This document shows, piece after piece, positions 6,117-15,361 of a stretch of DNA of 42,260 nucleotides. Source of the stretch: a virus. The translations under genes and the position numbers were made by a program. Below the pieces are notes generated by a model. It did no database searches, was not told where the DNA came from, and worked only from the letters and a program-made list of their open reading frames with translations. The stretch spans positions 1 through 42,260 of IMG/VR virus record IMGVR_UViG_3300020468_000017, one strand, 5' to 3'. The number at the start of each line of letters is the position of its first letter. Position 1 is the first letter of the stretch.

Positions 6117-8630
6117 CTATCTTTTAGGACCTTTCAAGATCCTAACATCTGTTTGTTTCATCATATCATTCATCATTTTAGCTTCCTGAGACATCATTTG
6201 TTTAGTTAATGACGTATCAGCTCTTAATTCAGCTAACTCTTGATTTTGATCTAATTTTTCATCAAATTGCTGTTGACCCATTAATTGTTTAGATCTGTCT
6301 AAATTAATCTTTTCTTGGGCCTGATCACGTTTAGCAGAATCATCCATAGCTTTTAAATCAAGTTCTCTTGCTTTTAATTTAGCAATTGGGTCTCCATTAT
6401 ACTCACCCATAATTTTATTTTCTTCATTTTTAAATTCTTCAGTCATTTCTGCAATTAATTTAGCTTTTCTAGACTCTAAACTCATCGACATTGACGTCAT
6501 TTGTTGTTGAATCTGTGGATCTTGCTGCAACATAGGATTTTGTTGCATTGCTTGTTGCAATTGCATTAATTTTGCAATTTCTTCTCTAAATTCTACCTCT
6601 AATTGCTCTTGTGCCATCAAAGAAATGTGTTCAAAAATGTTTTTTTCTAATGCAGCCATTACAATAGGGTTATTTCGAGCAATATTAGTCGCCATAAAGT
6701 TTAAATGGGTTGTAATATGGGCTTGATGGTCTTGTCCTTTAAAAGCTTGGAATGGTTTTCCACTCATTGCAAGAATATTTTCACTTGCAGGGTCCATTGG
6801 TTGTGGTTGTTGCGGTGGTGGAAGTATTTTATCAATATTTTTTACTCCGATTGCTGAATACATTGCATGAAATGCTTCATACAAGTTATGCATTTGCGGA
6901 TTTGACATTGCAAGTTGTAATTCTGTTTGTGCTAAACTAATTCTTTGTGATTGAGAAAAAATATTTGGGTCTGCAACAGGTATAATATCTACTTTATCAT
7001 CAAAATCTGTCTGTTTTATATTTCTTTGTCCTCCGACTACATCATAAGGATACTCTGCAGGCATGTAAGTTTTAAAAACTCCTGCCAATAATTTAAATTC
7101 ACACTTCATCGCCACATACAATCTTTTATGTATGGCTGACATGACTCTGGAACCACGTTCTAAGAGAGCTATGGTCGTACCAACCGCTGCTTGTTGGTTG
7201 CCGTCACCGACCTGCATGTCAGCTATGGCGGCAAATCGTTGCCCTGCCTGTACCACAATACCCATCAACTGTAATAAAGTTGGTGAGGGTTCTTTAAATG
7301 GTAATGGCATAAATGCATCCTTGATACTTCCTCCAGGTGCATCCACATCTCTGAATTCTCCAGGTTGGATTGCCTGCGCTTCATCTCTTACTCGTATTCC
7401 TCGTTGTTTAAATCCTGCTGGTAAATTACTTAATGTACCCGCATCTAGTAGTTGTCTTAGTGCAGTAGTTGCCGTTCTAGACAAACCACCGATCATATGA
7501 ATTAATCCAAAACCATAAAAACCTAATCCAGGTAGAAATTTAAAATGTACAAAGTACTCTATTTTAAGTTTTTGTGGATCGTTAGCTTGATAGTTTCTTC
7601 TAATTGATAATATTTGTCTGCTACCCATTTCAAGAGTTACAATATATGGAAGTTTAATTCCTGTTGGCTCTCCTGTTGAGTCTTTATCTTCAAAACCTTC
7701 TAAATCTAAGTCGGTATGAATTTCTAAAATAGTAAAGATGTCTTCATCTCTAGTTTTTTTAATTCCTTCTAATTCTCTTTCTTTTTTCTCTACTTCTGTT
7801 TCTTCGTTATAACCTGGTGTTAATTCTATGTCTTGGTAAAAACCAGAAATTTGTTTTTTTCTTAATTCATTTTCTGACATTTTAATTACATGCACAACAG
7901 CTTCAGCATCTTCTAAAGAAGTTGCAGTATACGGTACTACTAAATCATCAGCTGGTACAAATTTTGAGACGGCTCTGCCAAGTAGTTCATCGTAATAAAC
8001 TTTCTTGAACGCAGAGCCGGCAAGAGGGAGATAAAAAAGCATTTGATCGAACTCGGGTTCGTACTCCTTCATCACATCCATGAGCTGATAGTTCATGAAT
8101 TCTTTAACTCGGTTTGATTGCTCTTCTCGGGCTCTATCTGCAAGTCCAATTATTTGAGTATGTACTGGACCTGTAGCCGGTAATAATTCTTTGTAAGCTT
8201 GTGCTTGAAATTGTGTGACTGCTTCAGCAAGCACGGGGTGAGTTGCACCACTTGCTCCTTGAAACGGTTGTGTTGGATTTTCATATTTAAATCCTAAAAG
8301 ATCTAAACCTTTTGTATAACTATCTTCCCATGCTTTTCTAGAAGATTTATATTGCATGTAGTTTGCTGCAAGTTCAGAACCTAATTTACCTAAAACATCT
8401 TCTGGTAATAGTTCTGCTAAATTATCAAAGTGTGATTCTGTTCCTGGTTGATTAACTGCTTCAGGATCAAAATTAATTGTTGCGCCACCATCTTCTTCTT
8501 GTGTTACTTGAATATCATCAGGACCAACTTGTTCGTCGATGGTTTCTTTTTCCATCTCTAAAACTTCTTCTTCTCCTGGTACTTTAATTTCAGTCTCTAC
8601 GTTTGGTAGGGCTTTGTCTATATCTGCCAT
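6117..8630 (-). CDS. portal protein
   Basis: The 837-aa product would form the dodecameric ring at the capsid vertex through which DNA is packaged and ejected. Evidence is size, position in a terminase/portal/capsid order, and sequence. An acidic N-terminus is followed by RKAWEDSYTKGLDLLG and PVLAEAVTQFQAQAYKELLP (about residues 130-150), then long mixed alpha/beta stem regions. The last 200 residues are a Gln/Met-rich helical barrel-like tail (MQLQQAMQQNPMLQQ). These features match portal proteins of podovirus-type environmental phages. The ATG follows GGAGAAT at a suitable distance. The start lies inside the end of the upstream 58-aa microgene. Confidence 0.85.
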   Translation of the reverse strand: MADIDKALPNVETEIKVPGEEEVLEMEKETIDEQVGPDDIQVTQEEDGGATINFDPEAVNQPGTESHFDNLAELLPEDVLGKLGSELAANYMQYKSSRKAWEDSYTKGLDLLGFKYENPTQPFQGASGATHPVLAEAVTQFQAQAYKELLPATGPVHTQIIGLADRAREEQSNRVKEFMNYQLMDVMKEYEPEFDQMLFYLPLAGSAFKKVYYDELLGRAVSKFVPADDLVVPYTATSLEDAEAVVHVIKMSENELRKKQISGFYQDIELTPGYNEETEVEKKERELEGIKKTRDEDIFTILEIHTDLDLEGFEDKDSTGEPTGIKLPYIVTLEMGSRQILSIRRNYQANDPQKLKIEYFVHFKFLPGLGFYGFGLIHMIGGLSRTATTALRQLLDAGTLSNLPAGFKQRGIRVRDEAQAIQPGEFRDVDAPGGSIKDAFMPLPFKEPSPTLLQLMGIVVQAGQRFAAIADMQVGDGNQQAAVGTTIALLERGSRVMSAIHKRLYVAMKCEFKLLAGVFKTYMPAEYPYDVVGGQRNIKQTDFDDKVDIIPVADPNIFSQSQRISLAQTELQLAMSNPQMHNLYEAFHAMYSAIGVKNIDKILPPPQQPQPMDPASENILAMSGKPFQAFKGQDHQAHITTHLNFMATNIARNNPIVMAALEKNIFEHISLMAQEQLEVEFREEIAKLMQLQQAMQQNPMLQQDPQIQQQMTSMSMSLESRKAKLIAEMTEEFKNEENKIMGEYNGDPIAKLKARELDLKAMDDSAKRDQAQEKINLDRSKQLMGQQQFDEKLDQNQELAELRADTSLTKQMMSQEAKMMNDMMKQTDVRILKGPKR

Positions 8631-8766
8631 TTATATTCTCCGAGTTCTTGATTGTTGTAGCTTGTTTTGTAGGAACATTCAACCCCTGTGAGTCGGGTCC
8701 CTTCAAAGGAGGGATTTCCTTCCATTTGACGTGTTGCATATTTATCACAAGTGTTTTATTTTTCAT
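8590..8766 (-). CDS. microprotein with WKEIPPLKGP motif, 58 aa
   Basis: This frame encodes MQHVKWKEIPPLKGP, then DSQGLNVPTKQ, and a short basic tail. The WKxIPPxxGPxxQG pattern is one I recall from short marine phage proteins of unknown role. Its ATG overlaps the TAA of the 736-aa gene by one base and its 3' end runs 41 bases into the portal gene, carrying the portal ribosome-binding site. It is therefore translated in a coupled chain. Residue 10 is an alternative start. Confidence 0.6.
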   Translation of the reverse strand: MKNKTLVINMQHVKWKEIPPLKGPDSQGLNVPTKQATTIKNSENINGRYRQSPTKRRD

Positions 8767-10976
8767 TATTTAAAAAAATCCTCATCTGATCTATCTTTAC
8801 CAGTAAATAATTTGTAGCCTTGATAACCAAGTGTTCCAAGTGTTGCTAGTCCTGCACCAATAGACAATGCAGGTAATGCAGCTGTTCCTGCTAAACCTAA
8901 TGACGCTATTCCTAATAGTCCTCTTGATGCTCCGGCTTTTGCTAAAGCTTTAACCCCAGGATTCATAAATGCTGCACCTAAATAATTTAATGGGTTCGTT
9001 GCAATTTCTTCTGCATCTTTACCTGCTCTAATATCTTGTGCTACATAACCAGCTGCTGATGGTAGTGCTACGATCGGTGCACCCAATGCCCATAAACCTT
9101 TTCCAAGTACACCTTTGTTTAAACCGATTGCAGACATAACTCTTCCTCTACCTCCCGGTAATGGTCCAGTTTCTCCAACACCTCTAGCTCTTTGATAAAC
9201 ACCTTTTGCAATCGGTGCAGTTAATCCTGCTGCTCCAGCAAGTTCTACTTTAAATTGATTATCTAATAAAAGATTATTTTCAACATACTCACCTCTATCT
9301 TCTACGTCAGAGATAATCATTCCTTCCATCTGACTATCGTTAGTTAGATATGTACTAGGATCATCATTTTTAAATTGTTTTACTAACGCACCAGCTCCAG
9401 CGCCTGCGGCTACGGTACCAAGGCCCAGGGCAATCTTACTTGCTAAGCCACCTCTAAGTAAATTTGGATTTTCTTTTAGTGCTGTTAAAAATTTAGTTCC
9501 TGAGTTTTTAATTTTATTAAATGCACCGCCTGCATTAGATTTATTAATTTCTTGCGCTAATCTTTTAGGGTCTTTTTCAAGTGCATCATTAACCGCATCT
9601 ACGCATTTTAATGCTGGTCCGCCATTAGCTCTTCCTTTAATTATTGATAGTTCACAAATGTCACCACCTGCTCTAGCGTTAGCTTTTGCATCATTAATAA
9701 ACTTTATTCCTAATTTTTCTGTTAAATCTTGAACTATGTTTGGATTTACTTTAGCTGCGTCTTTAAATAATTTTACAGTTTCTCTTTTTGCTACACCAAG
9801 TCCTTTACCCGGAGTAACACTTTTTTGAGCTATACCTAAACCTTCTTGTCTTGCTCCTATTTTTTTTAATTCATAATTAGCAAGTGCAGAAGAAATTTCT
9901 CCTCTGTTTAATCTATTCATAATAGTTGCAGCCTGAGTATTTTTTATCTGTGTTAACAATTGAAAATTTTTAGTCGGTTCTTTAGAAATTAATTCTTGAT
10001 GCTGTAAAGTTAAAGCATTATTTTTAAAAGTTTTTATTGAAGCATTTCTATCTGTAGTAAAAAAATTATATATTTCATTATATGTTGGAACTCTTTCATA
10101 TTTTGAAAAATAACTACCTAATAACTTATCTGGAGATTCATACTTAAATTTTTTTGCAACTTTGAAGAAACCTTGCATATCTGCATAGTCAGGGTGCTGT
10201 GTAATTACTTTTCCTGCAAGAGCACCAGATTTACTTAAATTATAATCAACATGTGTATATAATTGATTTTTTCGAACATCGTTTACACCAACAAATTTAT
10301 TATTTTTATCAAACACAGTTGTGTAAGTTCTTTCTTCTAATGGTATGTTTGCTTTTTCTTGCCTTTCCGCGGCAATCTTCATGTAGTTAATTAATCTGTT
10401 GGCATCTTTTTCAGGATAGTATCCTTGTCTTGGTTTATACTTGACGTCTTTTCTTTTTAACCCTTTCATTCGTAGTGAAAGTTTTTGTTTCTGACCCGAC
10501 GTTAAATCAGTGTACTCAGCTAAAGTGTAGGGTAATCCAGTTCTTGGATTAATTGGTTTTTTCTTTTCTAATAATTCTCTAGTTTTAACATTTATTCTTT
10601 TTGACAATCCTTCTTTTTTAAAAAAAGATGTTGTTTCACGAGGATTTTTTTCGTTAGCATATGCTTGTTTAATTCTTGATTTAGCTTTTTTATCTGCTTC
10701 CTCCCACTTATTAAAACCTTCGGCTTTAATATATTTTTTATATTTTCTATTTATTTCTTTTGAACTAAGTCCTCTACCTGTTTCTAATTTTCTTTCTGCA
10801 ATAGCGTCTAATGCTTCGTCCATTGTGTCAAAGATACCATTTCTACCATTGTTAGATGTCAGCGTTCTAGAAAATAAATCATCTCCCGTAGATTTATAGT
10901 TTTTAGTAAATAAATCTCTTACAATGTATTTTCCTTTAAATTCTTTTTGAGTGCTTAAAAATGGAGCTTGAGCCAT
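8766..10976 (-). CDS. large putative internal virion protein, 736 aa
   Basis: No named family is recognised. Residues 1-330 are very basic and helical (many Lys, Arg, Tyr), a design seen in DNA-contacting virion proteins. Around 450-465 is DICELSIIKGRANGGPALKC, with two cysteines about 19 apart, and after it LRGGLASKIALGLG begins a string of Gly/Ala-rich hydrophobic segments (about 510-530, 575-600, 640-720). These could insert in a membrane. A protein that is stored in the head and ejected with DNA would fit. The gene lies between the terminase-linked gene and the portal, joined by one-base overlaps on both sides. Confidence 0.65.
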   Translation of the reverse strand: MAQAPFLSTQKEFKGKYIVRDLFTKNYKSTGDDLFSRTLTSNNGRNGIFDTMDEALDAIAERKLETGRGLSSKEINRKYKKYIKAEGFNKWEEADKKAKSRIKQAYANEKNPRETTSFFKKEGLSKRINVKTRELLEKKKPINPRTGLPYTLAEYTDLTSGQKQKLSLRMKGLKRKDVKYKPRQGYYPEKDANRLINYMKIAAERQEKANIPLEERTYTTVFDKNNKFVGVNDVRKNQLYTHVDYNLSKSGALAGKVITQHPDYADMQGFFKVAKKFKYESPDKLLGSYFSKYERVPTYNEIYNFFTTDRNASIKTFKNNALTLQHQELISKEPTKNFQLLTQIKNTQAATIMNRLNRGEISSALANYELKKIGARQEGLGIAQKSVTPGKGLGVAKRETVKLFKDAAKVNPNIVQDLTEKLGIKFINDAKANARAGGDICELSIIKGRANGGPALKCVDAVNDALEKDPKRLAQEINKSNAGGAFNKIKNSGTKFLTALKENPNLLRGGLASKIALGLGTVAAGAGAGALVKQFKNDDPSTYLTNDSQMEGMIISDVEDRGEYVENNLLLDNQFKVELAGAAGLTAPIAKGVYQRARGVGETGPLPGGRGRVMSAIGLNKGVLGKGLWALGAPIVALPSAAGYVAQDIRAGKDAEEIATNPLNYLGAAFMNPGVKALAKAGASRGLLGIASLGLAGTAALPALSIGAGLATLGTLGYQGYKLFTGKDRSDEDFFK

Positions 10977-12790
10977 TAGACCTCCAGGATCTTAGCTAGT
11001 CCGCCTTTTGCTGCTTTGAAAGGTGATTTATACGACTTCATAGAATTTAAAAACATTTCAATTAATTCATCAACTGTTTCTTTTCCAGTTAATTTTACAC
11101 CACCACCAATAAACATTTCTGCTCGTTCATAATCGATTTGATTTTTACCAGGAATTCTAATTTTATTTATAAATTCTGCAGCTTGTAATCCTTGCGGCAT
11201 CTCAGCAATGTTATCATACATACCATAGCTTCCTGGACCTGATGTATCTCTTGTTCTAATAAATTTCTCAATAACTTTTTTATCAACGTCTCCTAAAAAT
11301 TTTTCAGTAATTGGTCCTGTTCTAAATGTTTCTTCTTGCTTAACAAGATCCACATCATCAGCACCTCTTTTAAACATATTTGCAATACCTGAAAATACGC
11401 TTTTACCTAATTTAAAACCGGCTCGACCACCATCTGCATAATCTAAACCTAGTCTTTTCTTAATCTCTAATATTCCGTCAGGAAACTTAGCTGGATTTTT
11501 TAAAACTTGATTTAACATTTTAAAGTATGCTGTTTTCTCCGGACCTACCATAGTTCTATCCATTGCAAGTTCTCTAAATAATCTTGTAATATCTTCTGCC
11601 TCTAAACCATATTCACGTAGTGCTTGGTATCCCATTTTTTCTCCTGCATCGACAGATTTTTCAATAGCTTTTGCTTTTTTCATAAGACCGAAAGCTTTAC
11701 CTGCTGATTTGCCAAATCTAAAACCAGCTCGACCACCGTCTGCTAACTCATCTATAAATTTTGCAGTCATTCTATCAAACCTTGGATTGTCCGGTCTTAA
11801 TCCTGCAGCGTCTGTTACGTTTTCTAAAACTCTATTTGTAAATTTTACAATATCATCACCTGTTGCACCTGATGGAATCATTTCTGCAATTCTTGGACCA
11901 AAGTATTTTTCAACTAATACAATTGGATCTCCACCAATTCCACCACCACCTTCGGTGATAAATTTTACATCTTCTGCTGATATAACATTATTTAAATTTG
12001 TTTTACCGAATGCAGCTGTTCCTACATCGTATTCATCTTTTTTTAATGCTTCTAATAAAAATTCTCTAGCTGATGAACGTTTAGCTGGTATGTCACCTCT
12101 GTTAGTAACAGTAGACATAATACCTTTATCCATCATTTTTTTAACTTGGTCAGCTAGATCAGGATCTTGTATTCTAAGTTGTTTAATTGTTTCTTCAGCT
12201 GATTGAATTGGTGCTGCAATATCATCGGGTCCGCCACGTGAACCTGGAGGCGGTAGATCGTCTACAGTATCGAAATACCCTTTACCAAATTTTCTATCTA
12301 CAAGATCTTGAATTATGTCTCCTTCACTCTTTGTATAATTTTGAAGTTCATCTATTGGTTTTAATTCTTTTAACTTAGCTGCTTCCTCTGGAGCAACATA
12401 TCCAAAATCATCTGCCATCAATCTAAGTGATGCTAAACCTTCTTGGTCCAGGTTCCTGGTCCCTGTTGCCATGTCCGTGATATTTGCGACTTGTTTAGGG
12501 TAATAAAATTCTTCTAGCTTTAACATATTATTGTAAAGCTTAGTTGCTTGAATATCGTTTAGTTTGTCGGCAGTTAAATAACCTAGTGGACTTTTTAATT
12601 CTTCTAGTATTTTTGATTTACCTAATGCTCCTACAGCTTCCATGTTAATGTCCATCTCAACGAATGGCTCTGGATTCTTACCGGTACCTAGAAAAGTAAC
12701 ATTGGATCGGGAACCAAGGACATCGTTCATATTTCCACCTAGTTTGGAATATAATTTTACAATGTTTTCTACTAGTTCTTTTTTAGCCAT
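10976..12790 (-). CDS. large structural-type protein with two ADGGRAGF motifs, 604 aa
   Basis: The family has no name I know. The protein has an acidic, helical N-terminal half, then ADGGRAGFRFGKS at about residues 350-362 and ADGGRAGFKLGKS at about 452-464, each followed by a helical stretch. It ends in a KGGLAKILEV tail. GGR-(A/I)-GF motifs are a recurrent feature of virion-associated proteins in uncultured marine phages. It overlaps the terminase gene end by 8 bases and is followed by the other large protein. An ejection or internal core role is inference. Confidence 0.65.
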   Translation of the reverse strand: MAKKELVENIVKLYSKLGGNMNDVLGSRSNVTFLGTGKNPEPFVEMDINMEAVGALGKSKILEELKSPLGYLTADKLNDIQATKLYNNMLKLEEFYYPKQVANITDMATGTRNLDQEGLASLRLMADDFGYVAPEEAAKLKELKPIDELQNYTKSEGDIIQDLVDRKFGKGYFDTVDDLPPPGSRGGPDDIAAPIQSAEETIKQLRIQDPDLADQVKKMMDKGIMSTVTNRGDIPAKRSSAREFLLEALKKDEYDVGTAAFGKTNLNNVISAEDVKFITEGGGGIGGDPIVLVEKYFGPRIAEMIPSGATGDDIVKFTNRVLENVTDAAGLRPDNPRFDRMTAKFIDELADGGRAGFRFGKSAGKAFGLMKKAKAIEKSVDAGEKMGYQALREYGLEAEDITRLFRELAMDRTMVGPEKTAYFKMLNQVLKNPAKFPDGILEIKKRLGLDYADGGRAGFKLGKSVFSGIANMFKRGADDVDLVKQEETFRTGPITEKFLGDVDKKVIEKFIRTRDTSGPGSYGMYDNIAEMPQGLQAAEFINKIRIPGKNQIDYERAEMFIGGGVKLTGKETVDELIEMFLNSMKSYKSPFKAAKGGLAKILEV

Positions 12791-14267
12791 AATACTTTAC
12801 ATGTCCCCGTACGATTGGATCATCTTTGTAATCCTCTGGGTGTCTGATTAATCCACCCTGTCTAATTCTCATAATGGCTTGTGTCGTACTATCCACATAG
12901 TCATCATATTCTCCAAATGGGAAAGAGGCACATTCTTCAACGACCTCTTGTGCAAAATGCTCGTGCATAGGCGCCCATATTTTTCCACTCTCAAAGAGCG
13001 GAGCTACGGAGTTTAATCTTGTATGTTTATCATTTCCTTTTGATGGTGTAAAGTTAATAACCGGTATATCCATTTGTCTTAACTCATGAGTCAGAGGTAA
13101 TCCTGTGGCTTTTGCTTCAATAATTACCATGTCAGGACGCCAGTCTTGATACTCCTCTAAAGCTACTCTACGTAGTTCTGGAAAGTCATATCTATCTTTA
13201 AACGCGTTAAGTAAGATTATGCTTTGTCCCTGGTCCTCGGTCGTAAAGACTCCCCACGTGGTTATAGCTGAAAAGTCAGCTGTTGTTTTTTTAGTAAACG
13301 CTGTATCGTATGATTGCACTATATAATCTAATGGCGGTGGATATTTTTCAGTCCAGTCTCTCCACCATTCTCGTTTTAAGATAGCTCCTTCTTCTGCCGT
13401 TGGCATCTGCATATATTGTGCTAGCCAGTTACTAACTGGTATAGACGCTTTGGTCTTAAGTAATTCTTGGCTTGTCCAGTATTCAGGCCACACGGGTTTT
13501 CCATCAGGGAGCAGGGCTGGTAATTCAACAACCTCCCACTGATCAGATCCTTCCTCAGATTGTGCTTTTAATAATTGACCAGTTATGTCTTTAGTAGACC
13601 AACGAGTCATTACAATTACAATAGCTCCACCAGGTTGCAAACGCTGACGTGGACCAGCTGTGTACCAGTTCATTGCTTTCTCAAAAGCTTTACCATCTGC
13701 ACGCACGTCTTGTTCTTTGTGTGGGTCATCAATGATTAATAGATCAGCACCACGACCTGTAATTGCTCCACCAACACCGGCTGCAAAGTATTCACCGCCT
13801 TGTTCAGTTTTCCATTTCCCTGCTGCCTGACTATCTTCTTGTAGTCTTGTGTCAAACAATTCTCTGTACTTTGATTCATCCACTAAATTTTTAGTTTTAC
13901 GACCAAAGTCAATTGCAAGATCTGCTGTGTGTGTTGCTTGGATTATTTTTAATTTTGGATTCTTACCAATCATCCATGCCGGGAGTAAGTATGAAGCAAA
14001 CTCCGACTTAGTATGTCTAGGCGGCATGTTAATGATCAGTCTTTTAATTTTCCCCGTAGCGAGGTCATTAAATTTTTTATTAATAATTTTGTGGTGGGAC
14101 CCCTCTATAAATTCGGGCCACACATACTTAACAAAACTTAAAAAATTTTTTGTAATATTTGGTCGGGCCTCATCCAATGCTACGCTTCGTTCAAGTTCAA
14201 GTAGTTTAGCGCTTTCTTCTGGGGTCAAACCCTCATATTTTTTTTCTAAAATTTTTTCGTTTGGCAT
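12783..14267 (-). CDS. terL: terminase large subunit (TerL)
   Basis: This is the packaging motor ATPase and nuclease. The ATPase domain shows Walker A as MPPRHTKS at residues 81-88, a LPAWMIG stretch, QATHTADLA near 110, Walker B LLIIDDPH at 176-183 and a VMTRWSTKD coupling motif near 219. The C-terminal RNase-H-like nuclease has YDTAFTKKTTADFSA (320-334), IIEAKATG (382-389) and DDYVDS (455-460), giving the expected acidic residues D321, E384 and D456 or D459. Length (494 aa) is normal. The small subunit is about 5.2 kb away on the other strand, an unusual separation. A weak promoter and a GC-rich repeat lie upstream. Confidence 0.95.
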   Translation of the reverse strand: MPNEKILEKKYEGLTPEESAKLLELERSVALDEARPNITKNFLSFVKYVWPEFIEGSHHKIINKKFNDLATGKIKRLIINMPPRHTKSEFASYLLPAWMIGKNPKLKIIQATHTADLAIDFGRKTKNLVDESKYRELFDTRLQEDSQAAGKWKTEQGGEYFAAGVGGAITGRGADLLIIDDPHKEQDVRADGKAFEKAMNWYTAGPRQRLQPGGAIVIVMTRWSTKDITGQLLKAQSEEGSDQWEVVELPALLPDGKPVWPEYWTSQELLKTKASIPVSNWLAQYMQMPTAEEGAILKREWWRDWTEKYPPPLDYIVQSYDTAFTKKTTADFSAITTWGVFTTEDQGQSIILLNAFKDRYDFPELRRVALEEYQDWRPDMVIIEAKATGLPLTHELRQMDIPVINFTPSKGNDKHTRLNSVAPLFESGKIWAPMHEHFAQEVVEECASFPFGEYDDYVDSTTQAIMRIRQGGLIRHPEDYKDDPIVRGHVKYYG

Positions 14268-14288
14268 ATCTTCAATATGTTTTCAAAA

Positions 14289-14316
14289 CTTATAGCATAA
14301 TCGTCTAAATCTTCAA
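14289..14316 (-). promoter_or_regulatory. possible promoter for terL operon
   Basis: On the minus strand TTGAAG (14316-14311) and TATAAG (14294-14289) are separated by 16 bases, which is a moderate sigma70 match. Transcription would start about 15 bases before the terminase ATG. The -35 box is imperfect and the call rests on sequence alone. Confidence 0.35.
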
Positions 14317-14407
14317 CTTTAGTGACAACTTAGGATCCCTTTTTATTTTAGGGGGGGTGGGGTCTTTGCTTTGCGATTGTAGTGTTGCCTGGGCCTGGTA
14401 CCTCTAT

Positions 14408-14435
14408 GGGTGGGCCCGCCCGGTCTCCTCATAAT
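14408..14435. repeat. isolated copy of the 28-bp GGGTGGGCCCGCC repeat
   Basis: The segment starts GGGTGGGCCCGCC and ends CTCCTCATAAT. It matches the three tandem copies at 17121-17224 in about 25 of 28 positions. It lies about 140 bases upstream of the terminase start, in a 230-base stretch that otherwise holds no gene. The core GGTGGGCCCGCC is a near-perfect palindrome. Position next to terL suggests a packaging or regulatory site, which is inference. Confidence 0.75.
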
Positions 14436-14445
14436 AAAATTTTAG

Positions 14446-14482
14446 GGGTATGCAAAAACTGCAATGCTGTTCTTGCATACCC
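14446..14482. other. 10-bp inverted repeat upstream of terL
   Basis: GGGTATGCAA (14446-14455) and TTGCATACCC (14473-14482) are perfect reverse complements with a 17-base loop. The element follows the end of the 91-aa gene and precedes the GC-rich repeat copy. It could terminate or attenuate the upstream operon, or serve as a protein-binding site near the terminase gene. A U-tract typical of an intrinsic terminator is absent. Confidence 0.6.
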
Positions 14483-14498
14483 TATGGGATATTCTGGG

Positions 14499-14774
14499 TT
14501 AGTTCATCTTCCTCTCTCTCATGCTTACCCAATCTTTAAACTCGTTTGAGTCCATGTTCTTATCCATAAGATAAGGCAACATTAACATTGCCATTACGTG
14601 TGCCATAAATTTATAATCAAACTTATTAACACCAAACTCAACTCGGTTTATTTTTTCCTGTTCATCTTCTGCATTGTGAATAAACAATGCCATCTTAATT
14701 ATGTCTGGTTGTAAATGATATGGATAACCAACATCACTATCAAACTCAACATCAACATTATTTTTTTTAGTCAT
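14499..14774 (-). CDS. hypothetical protein, 91 aa
   Basis: The start at 14774 (MTKKNNVDVEFD) is chosen because AGGAGGG lies about 6 bases upstream; the frame extends further but that extension overlaps the neighbour in another frame. The protein has an acidic N-terminus, a central helix NAEDEQEKINRVEFG and a Met-rich hydrophobic helix FMAHVMAMLMLPYLM. No family is recognised. It is the last gene of the small-protein operon before the terminase region. Confidence 0.6.
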   Translation of the reverse strand: MTKKNNVDVEFDSDVGYPYHLQPDIIKMALFIHNAEDEQEKINRVEFGVNKFDYKFMAHVMAMLMLPYLMDKNMDSNEFKDWVSMRERKMN

Positions 14775-15123
14775 TGTCGCCCTCCTGTATTGTGGTTCTT
14801 GTTGCCATGTATGGTACTCTTTCTGGTGTACCACTATTCCAATTATACCTACTACTTTCATACTTTTCTTTTACTACTTTGATAGGTGTTTCACTCGGTT
14901 GTTTAACTGGTCTTATGTTAGCAACTTCATTCCTAAACTTATTTAAGAACGCAAACAAACAATTATTATTACAGAAATATTGGAAAATGCTATTTTCCAT
15001 ATAACTACTATTAACATTTATTTTAACAGTTCTTAAAACTTTATTGTCGCCAGAACCACGAACCCTTGATTGCGTTTTAATCGTATGACAATCTGGATTA
15101 TGACACCAATTATGCGTTGCCAT
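14767..15123 (-). CDS. zinc-finger-like protein, 118 aa
   Basis: Cysteine and histidine residues occur as CHNPDCH (residues 7-13) and CNNNC (about 51-55), which could bind zinc. Between them is a basic stretch with RVRGSGDNKVLRTVKINV. The rest is polar. It overlaps the next gene by 8 bases and the previous by 14, so translation is coupled. A DNA or RNA binding role is possible; no family is named. Confidence 0.6.
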   Translation of the reverse strand: MATHNWCHNPDCHTIKTQSRVRGSGDNKVLRTVKINVNSSYMENSIFQYFCNNNCLFAFLNKFRNEVANIRPVKQPSETPIKVVKEKYESSRYNWNSGTPERVPYMATRTTIQEGDND

Positions 15124-15361
15124 TAGTTCCTCCTAACTTCTCATAATAACCTTTAGCCACTAAATAATTGTATAAATTTTTACAAGTCTTAGGTGCTTTC
15201 TTGTCATCTATGAAATTAAGAACAGCTTTTGCAAAACTAGAAAACCCTGTCACTCTAGGATTTGTCATAAGCATTCCACTTACAGCCTGTCTTTTTAATG
15301 CCATAAGTAAAAGTTCTTGTTGAAAAGTAAAACCACTTGGCATTTTTGTATTAGCTATCAT
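15110..15361 (-). CDS. hypothetical protein, 83 aa
   Basis: The ATG at 15361 (MIANTKMPSGFTFQ) is preferred since AGGGGG lies upstream and an earlier start would sit deep in the preceding gene. The product appears as a small helical domain: QQELLLMALKRQAV, then FSSFAKAVLNFIDDKK and NLYNYLVAKGYYEKL. The helix pattern is reminiscent of a winged or helix-turn-helix regulator, but no convincing motif is present. Function unknown. Confidence 0.55.
   Translation of the reverse strand: MIANTKMPSGFTFQQELLLMALKRQAVSGMLMTNPRVTGFSSFAKAVLNFIDDKKAPKTCKNLYNYLVAKGYYEKLGGTNGNA

Noticed and set aside
13849-14295. Plus-strand frame of 148 codons opposite the terminase N-terminus
   Set aside because: It is an antisense shadow of terL; the terminase motifs are unambiguous on the minus strand.
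14345-14432. Short minus-strand frame starting ATGAGGAG within the 28-bp repeat copy upstream of terL
   Set aside because: Only about 29 codons, Pro/Arg-rich and without a ribosome-binding site; the ATG belongs to the repeat sequence itself and is altered in two tandem copies (GTG or shifted frame).
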